A stretch of 5,406 bases of DNA from CAYYWV01 sp964531525 (GTDB taxonomy: Bacteria > Pseudomonadota > Alphaproteobacteria > JAAXGF01), in NCBI GenBank assembly GCA_964531525.1, contig CAZHDF010000218.1, positions 1-5,406 of the forward strand, given 5' to 3'. Below the pieces are notes generated by a model. It was not told where the DNA came from and searched no databases. It saw only the letters and a program-made list of their open reading frames with translations. A program made the translations under genes and the position numbers. Shown here in pieces: positions 1 to 5,147 of this stretch. Within the stretch, counting starts at the first letter, position 1, and every line of letters begins with the position of its first letter.

Positions 1-9
1 AGGAGGCTC

Positions 10-38
10 ATTTAAGGCGGCCCCCATGGCCCTGTCAA
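10..38 (-). promoter_or_regulatory. Putative sigma70-type promoter reading leftward, out of the window
   Basis: Read on the minus strand, a perfect -35 box TTGACA (plus positions 33-38) is followed by exactly 17 bases and then TTAAAT (10-15), which matches TATAAT at 4 of 6 bases. Its weak point is T instead of A at the second -10 base. A transcript would start near position 3, so the gene it drives would begin left of the window. Two minus-strand ATGs lie here, at 27-25 and 11-9, but both would be upstream of that start. Divergent genes next to glmU are common in alphaproteobacteria, which is context rather than proof. Confidence 0.4.
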
Positions 39-82
39 GCGAAGCCGGGGACGGGGAGGGGAGGCTCTGTCGCGCTTGGTTT

Positions 83-193
83 CGGTCCGCGCCGATCCTG
101 GAGTTCGGACCGTATGGTTAAAGTGCGATTCAGAAATACATGGTAACAATTCGTGACTTGGCGCAGCGCGAGGCGCTGTGGCAAGGTCCGAAC
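83..193 (+). promoter_or_regulatory. Structured, partly AT-rich leader region upstream of glmU
   Basis: This stretch holds three elements. CGGTCCG (83-89) and CGGACCG (106-112) form a 7-bp inverted repeat. GTTCGGACC (103-111) can instead pair over nine bases with GGTCCGAAC (185-193), so the two pairings exclude each other. A near-perfect palindrome covers 157-185. Between them, about 113-151 is clearly AT-rich against a very GC-rich background, as expected of a promoter. However, I could not find a plus-strand -35/-10 pair with good spacing, so the glmU transcription start is unplaced. If it lies downstream of 112, only the 157-185 hairpin would be in the RNA. Confidence 0.35.
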
Positions 194-244
194 CGCGCCG
201 CGCCGGGGCTCCGGCCGGCGAATGTGAATTGCTTCGCGCCCTAG
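140..244 (+). other. Possible upstream leader ORF, 34 codons, ending just before glmU
   Basis: An ATG at 140 opens a 34-codon frame that begins MVTIRDLAQREALWQG and stops at TAG 242-244. It is in the same frame as glmU, and only 6 bases separate its stop from the glmU ATG. No clear ribosome site precedes it and I do not recognise the peptide. Its codons are less GC-rich at third positions than those of glmU. It may be chance; its interest is that glmU lacks its own Shine-Dalgarno, so translational coupling would explain glmU initiation. Confidence 0.2.
157..185 (+). repeat. 29-base imperfect palindrome (hairpin or operator) in the glmU leader
   Basis: The left arm CTTGGCGCAGCGC (157-169) and right arm GCGCTGTGGCAAG (173-185) pair around a GAG loop. 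There are 12 Watson-Crick pairs, one G-T pair (163 with 179) and one G-G mismatch (161 with 181). No T run follows, so it does not look like a standard intrinsic terminator. It could be an operator in DNA or a 5' UTR hairpin in RNA. Confidence 0.45.
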
Positions 245-250
245 CATCCC

Positions 251-1606
251 ATGTCCGAGCGCCCGATCGCCGCCATCGTCCTCGCCGCCGGCCAGGGAAC
301 GCGCATGAAGTCGCGCCTGCCCAAGGTTTTGCACGCGCTCGCCGGCCGGCCGATGATCGGCCATGTGCTGGCCGCTCTCGGCGGGCTTCGGCCGGCGCGG
401 ATCACGGTGGTCATCGGCCCCGGCATGGACGCGGTCGCCGCGGTCGCCCAAGGCTGCGCGATCGCGATCCAGGACGAGCCGCGCGGCACCGCGCACGCGG
501 TTCTCGCGGCGCGCGAGACGCTTGCGGGATTCGACGGCGACGTCCTGATCCTGTTCGGCGCCGATCCCCTGATCACGACCGGAACGCTCGAGCGCATGAT
601 CGCGGCCCGCCGCGCCGCGCCCGCGCCCGCGGTGGTGGTTCTCGGCATGCGGCCCGACGATCCCGGCGCTTACGGCCGGCTGGTCCTCGGCGCGGACGGG
701 GCGCTCGAGCGCATCGTCGAAGCCCGTGATGCGACCGAGGCCGAGCGCGCGATCCCGCTCTGCAACGCGGGCGCGATGGCGGTCGACGGCGCGCATCTGT
801 TCGCGCTTCTCGAGGCGATCGGCTGCGACAATGCGAAAGGCGAGTACTATCTCACCGATATCGTCGCGGCGGCCCGCGCCCGCGGCCTCGCCTGCGCCGT
901 CGTCGAAGGCGACGCGGACGAGCTCAAAGGCGTCGATTCGCGCGCCGACCTCGCGGTCGCCGAGGCGCTGATGCAGGCCCGCCTGCGCGCCGCGGCGCTC
1001 GAGGCCGGGGTCACCATGATCGACCCCTCGACCGTCTATCTCGCCTTCGACACCCGCCTCGACGAGGACGTGGTGATCGAGCCCAACGTGGTCTTCGGCC
1101 CCGGAGTGCGGGTCGGCCGGGGCGCGCGCATCCGGGCGTTCTCCCATATCGAGGGGGCCGAGATCGCCGCCGGCGCGCAGATCGGCCCCTTCGCCCGGCT
1201 GCGGCCCGGGGCGCGGATCGGCGAACACGCGCGGATCGGCAACTTCGTCGAGGTCAAGGCGGCCGAGATCGAAAGCGGGGCCAAGGTCAGCCATTTGAGC
1301 TATGTGGGCGATTCGCGCGTCGGCCCAGGCGCCAACGTCGGCGCGGGCACCATCACCTGCAACTACGACGGCTTCGTCAAATCGCGGACCGAGATCGGCG
1401 CGGGCGCGTTCATCGGCTCGAACACGGCGCTGGTCGCGCCCGTCAGCGTGGGCGCGGGCGCGATCGTCGGCGCGGGCAGCGTGATCACCCGCGACGTGCC
1501 CGACGACGCCGTCGCCGTCACCCGCGCGGCCCAGGACACCCGGCCCGGCGCGGCCAAGCGCTTGCGCGCCCGCAAGCAGCGCGCCAAGGACCGGAAGAAG
1601 AGCTGA
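251..1606 (+). CDS. glmU: Bifunctional GlmU: GlcNAc-1-phosphate uridyltransferase / glucosamine-1-phosphate N-acetyltransferase
   Basis: This cytoplasmic enzyme makes UDP-GlcNAc for peptidoglycan and lipid A: the C-terminal half acetylates glucosamine-1-phosphate and the N-terminal half adds UMP. At 451 residues it is close to the family length (E. coli 456). The N-terminal Rossmann domain (about 1-235) has the nucleotide loop LAAGQGTRMKSRLPK (11-25), Q74, GTAHA (79-83), E157, N172 and GEYYLTDI (197-204). A left-handed beta-helix of hexapeptide repeats runs from about 260 to 425, with R318, K336, H348, Y351, N362 and N371-Y372 at the acetyltransferase positions. The tail is basic. Oddly, the usual GDxPL motif reads GADPL (103-107) and the usual GVN reads GVD (227-229), so both predicted Mg-ligand positions differ from E. 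coli. The start is fixed by an in-frame TAG at 242-244 and by the conserved N-terminus; no Shine-Dalgarno is visible. It is followed after 15 bases by glmS. Confidence 0.97.
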   Translation: MSERPIAAIVLAAGQGTRMKSRLPKVLHALAGRPMIGHVLAALGGLRPARITVVIGPGMDAVAAVAQGCAIAIQDEPRGTAHAVLAARETLAGFDGDVLILFGADPLITTGTLERMIAARRAAPAPAVVVLGMRPDDPGAYGRLVLGADGALERIVEARDATEAERAIPLCNAGAMAVDGAHLFALLEAIGCDNAKGEYYLTDIVAAARARGLACAVVEGDADELKGVDSRADLAVAEALMQARLRAAALEAGVTMIDPSTVYLAFDTRLDEDVVIEPNVVFGPGVRVGRGARIRAFSHIEGAEIAAGAQIGPFARLRPGARIGEHARIGNFVEVKAAEIESGAKVSHLSYVGDSRVGPGANVGAGTITCNYDGFVKSRTEIGAGAFIGSNTALVAPVSVGAGAIVGAGSVITRDVPDDAVAVTRAAQDTRPGAAKRLRARKQRAKDRKKS

Positions 1607-1617
1607 GGGGAAGGAAA
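1607..1617 (+). promoter_or_regulatory. Ribosome binding site of glmS
   Basis: GGGGAAGGAAA fills most of the 15-base gap between the glmU stop and the glmS ATG. The purine-rich core AAGGA is at good distance from ATG 1622, supporting that start and translation from a shared glmU-glmS message. Confidence 0.7.
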
Positions 1618-1621
1618 CGCC

Positions 1622-3445
1622 ATGTGCGGGATCATCGGCGTGATCGGGACCCGGCCGGCGGCGCCGCTTCTGATCGACGGCCTGCGGCGGCTCGCCTACC
1701 GGGGTTATGATTCGGCGGGGATCGCGACCCTCGTCGACGGCGCGATCGCGCGCCGCCGCAGCGAGGGCCGGATCGAGGCGCTGGCCGAAATCCTGGACCG
1801 CGCGCCGCTCGCCGGTTCGGTCGGCATCGGCCATACGCGCTGGGCGACCCACGGCGCGCCGACCACCGCGAACGCGCACCCCCACATGACCGAGCGGGTC
1901 GCGGTCGTCCACAACGGCATCATCGAGAACTTCCAACCGCTCCGCGACGAGCTCGCCGCCGCCGGCCACCGCTTCGAAACCGAGACCGACACCGAGGTCG
2001 TGGCGCATTTGATCACCGCCGAGCTCGAGCGCGGCCTGCGCCCGCAAGAGGCGACCGCGGCCGCGCTCAAGCGCCTGCGCGGGGCCTTCGCGCTCGGCAT
2101 CCTGTTCGCCGGCGACGACGGCCTGATCATGGGCGCGCGCCGAGGCGCGCCGCTCGCCGTCGGCTATGGCGACGGCGAGATGTACCTCGGCTCGGACTCG
2201 CTCGCGCTCGCCCCGTTCACTCGGCGCATCGCTTATCTCGAAGAGGGCGACTGGGTCGAGATCACGCGCGAGGGCGCGACGATCCACGACGAAACGGGGG
2301 CTGTGGTCGAGCGCGAGATCCAGATGAGCGCGACCTCGGGCGCGGCCATCGGCAAGGGCAACTACCGCCACTTCATGCTCAAGGAGATCTTCGAGCAGCC
2401 GACCGTGATCGGCGACACGCTCGCGAGCTACTGCAACCCGGCGACCGGGGACGTGAAGCTGCCGGCGTTGCCCTTCGACCTCGCGGGCTTGCCCAAGATC
2501 ACCATCGTCGCCTGCGGCACGTCGTATTACGCGGGGCTGGTCGCCAAGTACTGGCTCGAGGCGACGGCGCGGGTGCCGGTCGACGTCGACATCGCCTCCG
2601 AGTTCCGCTACCGCAACGCGCCGATGCCCAAGGGCGGGCTCGCGCTGTTCGTCTCCCAGTCGGGAGAGACCGCCGACACCCTCGCCGCGCTGCGCTTCGC
2701 GCGCGAATGCGGCCAGCACATCGTCTCGCTCGTCAACGTGGCCGAGAGCACCATGGCGCGCGAGTCCGATCTCGTTTTACGCACCCTCGCCGGACCCGAG
2801 ATCGGGGTCGCCTCGACCAAGGCGTTCACCACCCAGCTCGTGACGCTCGCTTGCTTCGCGCTCGCCGCCGCGCGGGCGCGCGGGGCGATCGACGCCGCCG
2901 AGGAGGCGCGGCTCGCGCAAGCGTTGATCGAGGTGCCGGCGCGCGCCGCCGAGGTGCTCAACCACGACGAGCGGCTGCGCGCGCTCGCCCAAGAGATCGC
3001 GCGCGCCCAGGACGTGATCTACATCGGCCGCGGCACCGGCTACGCGATCGCGCTCGAAGGGGCGCTCAAGCTCAAGGAGATCTCCTACATCCACGCCGAG
3101 GGCTTCGCCGCCGGCGAGCTCAAGCACGGTCCCATCGCGCTGATCGACGAGGGCGTGCCGGTGATCGTGATCGCGCCTTCCGACGCCTTGTTCGAGAAGA
3201 CCGCATCGAACATGCAGGAGGTCATCGCCCGCGGCGCGCGCGTCGTGTTCCTGAGCGACGCCAAAGGGGTCGAAGCGCTGGGCGCGCTCGCCGCCGCCAC
3301 GATCGCGCTGCCGAGCGTCGATCCGTTCGTCGCGCCGGTGCTCTACGCGATTCCGGTCCAGCTTCTCGCTTACCACGTGGCGGTCATCAAGGGCACCGAC
3401 GTCGACCAGCCGCGCAACCTCGCCAAGTCGGTCACGGTCGAATAG
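1622..3445 (+). CDS. glmS: Glutamine--fructose-6-phosphate aminotransferase (isomerizing), GlmS
   Basis: GlmS commits fructose-6-phosphate to amino-sugar synthesis, using glutamine as amide donor to form glucosamine-6-phosphate and glutamate in the cytoplasm. The N-terminal Ntn glutaminase domain (about 2-240) starts MCGIIG, where Cys2 becomes the N-terminal nucleophile after Met removal. It carries HTRWATHG (71-78), NGIIEN (98-103) and D123. Two SIS sugar-isomerase domains follow, at about 285-420 and 455-595. They show CGTS (298-301), SQSGET (345-350), STKAF (398-402), the catalytic E486, H502 and the C-terminal DVDQPRNLAKSVTVE with K602. The length of 607 matches E. coli (609), and no key residue is missing. 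It is co-oriented with glmU 15 bases upstream, a usual pairing. I saw no glmS-ribozyme-like segment in the short gap before it, so that Gram-positive mode of control is unlikely. A small hairpin follows the stop. Confidence 0.98.
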   Translation: MCGIIGVIGTRPAAPLLIDGLRRLAYRGYDSAGIATLVDGAIARRRSEGRIEALAEILDRAPLAGSVGIGHTRWATHGAPTTANAHPHMTERVAVVHNGIIENFQPLRDELAAAGHRFETETDTEVVAHLITAELERGLRPQEATAAALKRLRGAFALGILFAGDDGLIMGARRGAPLAVGYGDGEMYLGSDSLALAPFTRRIAYLEEGDWVEITREGATIHDETGAVVEREIQMSATSGAAIGKGNYRHFMLKEIFEQPTVIGDTLASYCNPATGDVKLPALPFDLAGLPKITIVACGTSYYAGLVAKYWLEATARVPVDVDIASEFRYRNAPMPKGGLALFVSQSGETADTLAALRFARECGQHIVSLVNVAESTMARESDLVLRTLAGPEIGVASTKAFTTQLVTLACFALAAARARGAIDAAEEARLAQALIEVPARAAEVLNHDERLRALAQEIARAQDVIYIGRGTGYAIALEGALKLKEISYIHAEGFAAGELKHGPIALIDEGVPVIVIAPSDALFEKTASNMQEVIARGARVVFLSDAKGVEALGALAAATIALPSVDPFVAPVLYAIPVQLLAYHVAVIKGTDVDQPRNLAKSVTVE

Positions 3446-3457
3446 CGCGCTTGCGCG
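3446..3457 (+). repeat. Short hairpin directly after the glmS stop
   Basis: CGCGC (3446-3450), TT, GCGCG (3453-3457) form a compact inverted repeat right after the stop codon. No T run follows, so it is a poor intrinsic terminator. It may only mark the 3' end of the transcript or slow exonucleases. No better terminator is visible before the gabD promoter. Confidence 0.3.
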
Positions 3458-3467
3458 ATCCCGGTTG

Positions 3468-3496
3468 TTAACAGCGCCCCGTCGCGGGACTATATT
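3468..3496 (+). promoter_or_regulatory. Predicted sigma70-type promoter of gabD
   Basis: The -35 box TTAACA (3468-3473, 5 of 6 to TTGACA) and the -10 box TATATT (3491-3496, 5 of 6 to TATAAT) are 17 bases apart, the optimal spacing. This is the best promoter match in the window and one of its few AT-rich spots. The start site would fall near 3503, giving a leader of about 70 bases. It separates gabD from glmUS as its own transcription unit. Two dyads overlap it: TGTTAACA (3466-3473) across the -35, and TTGAC-N7-GTCAA (3495-3511) across the expected start. Confidence 0.65.
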
Positions 3497-3511
3497 GACG
3501 CCCACAGTCAA
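3495..3511. promoter_or_regulatory. Candidate operator dyad at the gabD transcription start
   Basis: TTGAC (3495-3499) and GTCAA (3507-3511) are a perfect 5-bp inverted repeat with a 7-base spacer. It runs from the last bases of the -10 box over the predicted +1. That placement suits a repressor site, but the arms are short and no regulator gene is in the window. Confidence 0.3.
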
Positions 3512-3539
3512 CGCCGGCGCGGTCTCCGGCGGCGGCCGC

Positions 3540-3580
3540 GGGAGGTGGCCGTGATCCTTCTCAGGGAGTTATCGCCATGA
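3540..3580 (+). other. Possible nine-codon leader ORF overlapping the gabD start
   Basis: GGGAGG (3540-3545) sits 5 bases before GTG 3551, which opens a frame reading (M/V)ILLRELSP and stopping at TGA 3578-3580. The stop overlaps the gabD ATG as ATGA, the usual arrangement for translational coupling. The gabD ribosome site AGGGAG (3563-3568) lies inside this frame. The reading is direct; whether it is translated is unknown, and short frames like this can arise by chance. Confidence 0.3.
3563..3568 (+). promoter_or_regulatory. Ribosome binding site of gabD
   Basis: AGGGAG lies 8 bases before ATG 3577. No other start codon in the same frame is found in the leader upstream, so this fixes the gabD start. 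Confidence 0.7.
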
Positions 3581-5034
3581 AACTACAGGACAAGAGCCTG
3601 TTCCGTCAGCAGTGCTATATCGACGGCGCTTGGGTCGACGCCGACTCGGGCGAGACCATCGACGTCAACAACCCGGCCACGAACGAGATCCTCGGCACGG
3701 TCCCGCGCATGGGCGCGGCCGAGACCCGGCGCGCGATCGAGGCCGCGAACCGCGCCTATCCGGGCTGGAGGGCCAAGCTCGCCAAGGAGCGCGCCCAGAT
3801 CCTGCGTCGGTTCTACGAGCTGATGCTCGAGAACCAGGAAGACCTCGCCGTCCTCATGACCGCCGAGCAGGGCAAGCCGATGGCCGAGTCCCGCGGCGAG
3901 ATCGTCTATGCGGCGAACTTCGTCGAGTGGTTCGCCGAAGAGGCCAAGCGCGCTTACGGCGAGGTGATCCCGCAACCGCTCGGCGACCGGCGCATCGTCG
4001 TGACCAAGGAGCCGATCGGCGTGGTCGGCGCGATCACGCCGTGGAACTTCCCCTCGGCCATGATCACCCGCAAGGTCGCGCCCGCGCTCGCCGCCGGCTG
4101 CACGGTGGTCATCAAGCCCGCGAGTCAGACGCCGTTTTCGGCGACCGCGCTCGCCGAGCTCGCCGAGCGCGCGGGCGTGCCCAAAGGCGTGTTCAACGTG
4201 GTGACCGGCTCGGCCCAGGCCATCGGCGGCGAGCTGACCGGGAATCCGATCGTCCGCAAGCTCACCTTCACCGGCTCGACCGAGGTCGGCAAGACGCTGA
4301 TGGCCCAGTGCGCCGGCACGGTCAAGAAGGTTTCGCTCGAGCTCGGCGGCAACGCGCCGTTCATCGTCTTCGACGACGCCGACCTCGACGCCGCGATTCA
4401 AGGCGCGATGGCGTCGAAGTACCGCAACACGGGCCAGACCTGCGTCTGCACCAACCGCTTCCTGATCCAGGACGGGGTCTACGACGCCTTCGCCGAGAAG
4501 TTCGCCGCCGCGGCCTCCAAGATGGTCGTCGGCGACGGCCTCAAGGGCGAGACCCAGCAGGGGCCGCTGATCGACATGGCCGCGGTCGAGAAGGTCGAGG
4601 AGCACATCGAGGACGCGGTCGAGAAGGGCGCCCGGGTGATCGCCGGCGGCAAGCGCCACGCGCTTGGCGGCACCTTCTTCGAGCCCACCGTGCTCGCCGA
4701 CGTGAACCCCCAGATGAAGATCGCCCGCGAGGAGACCTTCGGCCCGGTCGCGCCTTTGTTCCGCTTCCACACCGAGGAAGAGGCCATCCGCCTCGCCAAC
4801 GACACCGAGTTCGGACTCGCGGCCTACTTCTACAGCCGCGACGTGGGCCGCATCTGGCGGGTCGCCGAGGCGCTGGAATACGGGATCGTCGGCATCAACG
4901 CCGGCATCATCTCGACCGAGGTGGCGCCGTTCGGCGGCATGAAGGAGTCGGGCATCGGGCGCGAAGGGGCGCATCACGGCCTCGACGAGTTCCTCGAGGT
5001 CAAGTATCTCTGCATGGCCGGCCTCGACCGCTGA
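3577..5034 (+). CDS. gabD: Succinate-semialdehyde dehydrogenase GabD (ALDH family, probably NADP-dependent)
   Basis: The enzyme oxidises succinate semialdehyde to succinate, the last step of GABA breakdown, feeding the TCA cycle in the cytoplasm. The 485 residues match the family (E. coli GabD 482), and the N-terminus MKLQDKSLFRQQ closely follows E. coli MKLNDSNLFRQQ. The NAD(P) fold shows PWNFP with N157 (oxyanion), K180 and S183 in the cofactor pocket, and the FTGSTEVG turn (231-238). The general base is E255 in LELGGN, the nucleophile C289 in GQTCVC (286-291), and EETFGP (385-390) holds the nicotinamide ribose. K180 and S183 correspond to residues linked to NADP preference in E. coli, so NADPH is the expected product. 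C289 and C291 match the cysteine pair that acts as a redox switch in human SSADH; whether this enzyme does so is unknown. No gabT lies in the window. Other short-chain semialdehydes, such as glutarate semialdehyde, remain possible substrates. It has its own promoter and two hairpins after the stop. Confidence 0.93.
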   Translation: MKLQDKSLFRQQCYIDGAWVDADSGETIDVNNPATNEILGTVPRMGAAETRRAIEAANRAYPGWRAKLAKERAQILRRFYELMLENQEDLAVLMTAEQGKPMAESRGEIVYAANFVEWFAEEAKRAYGEVIPQPLGDRRIVVTKEPIGVVGAITPWNFPSAMITRKVAPALAAGCTVVIKPASQTPFSATALAELAERAGVPKGVFNVVTGSAQAIGGELTGNPIVRKLTFTGSTEVGKTLMAQCAGTVKKVSLELGGNAPFIVFDDADLDAAIQGAMASKYRNTGQTCVCTNRFLIQDGVYDAFAEKFAAAASKMVVGDGLKGETQQGPLIDMAAVEKVEEHIEDAVEKGARVIAGGKRHALGGTFFEPTVLADVNPQMKIAREETFGPVAPLFRFHTEEEAIRLANDTEFGLAAYFYSRDVGRIWRVAEALEYGIVGINAGIISTEVAPFGGMKESGIGREGAHHGLDEFLEVKYLCMAGLDR

Positions 5035-5040
5035 AGCCGG

Positions 5041-5064
5041 GCCGCCGGCGCGAACGCCGGCGGC
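5041..5064 (+). terminator. Perfect 10-bp hairpin 6 bases after the gabD stop
   Basis: GCCGCCGGCG (5041-5050) pairs fully with CGCCGGCGGC (5055-5064) around a CGAA loop. The stem is almost all G-C and very stable, but no T run follows. It probably works together with the next hairpin in ending or protecting the gabD transcript. Confidence 0.45.
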
Positions 5065-5078
5065 GATCGACGACGACC

Positions 5079-5103
5079 GACGGGGGGCCGCGCGCCCCCC
5101 GTT
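5079..5103 (+). terminator. Second GC hairpin after gabD, terminator-like
   Basis: ACGGGGGG (5080-5087) pairs with CCCCCCGT (5095-5102) over eight bases around a 7-base loop. A G-T pair (5079 with 5103) can extend it. Only two T residues follow before GC-rich sequence resumes, so it is a weak intrinsic terminator by standard rules, though such forms occur in high-GC genomes. It lies midway between gabD and gor. Confidence 0.5.
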
Positions 5104-5147
5104 CGCGCACGCCGCGCGGTCTGGACAAGGACGGGGAAAGAGACGCC

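Noticed and set aside
26..121. A 31-codon plus-strand frame near the left edge, with AGGAGG at 1-6
   Set aside because: The AGGAGG is 19 bases from the ATG, too far for a normal ribosome site, and the peptide is not recognisable.
114..146. A ten-codon frame (MVKVRFRNTW) with GGAG about 10 bases upstream
   Set aside because: Too short to judge. It has no tie to a downstream start, unlike the frames ending at glmU and gabD, so it is probably chance.
229..250. TAGCAT at 242-247 as a -10 box for a leaderless glmU transcript
   Set aside because: The only -35-like TTGCTT (229-234) is 7 bases away, and the box is too close to the ATG to give a start at 251.
178..729. A plus-strand open frame overlapping the start of glmU in another frame
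   Set aside because: Arg-, Ala- and Pro-rich out-of-frame translation with no family features, and it overlaps the conserved N-terminus of GlmU.
1607..1621. A glmS ribozyme-type riboswitch ahead of glmS
   Set aside because: The gap from glmU is only 15 bases and is filled by a ribosome site, and this riboswitch class is mainly from Gram-positive bacteria.
35..2719. A very long open frame on the minus strand opposite glmU and most of glmS (894 codons)
   Set aside because: It mirrors the strong third-position G/C bias of the real genes. The translation is low-complexity Arg, Asp, Gly and Ala text with no recognisable domain, while the plus strand carries two complete known enzymes.
3583..4977. 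A 464-codon open frame on the minus strand opposite gabD
   Set aside because: Same cause: a shadow of a full-length gabD with all catalytic residues in the plus frame.
5122..5147. TGGACA (5122-5127) as the -35 of a gor promoter
   Set aside because: A -10 box at normal spacing would overlap the gor ATG, and the sequence there is not AT-rich.
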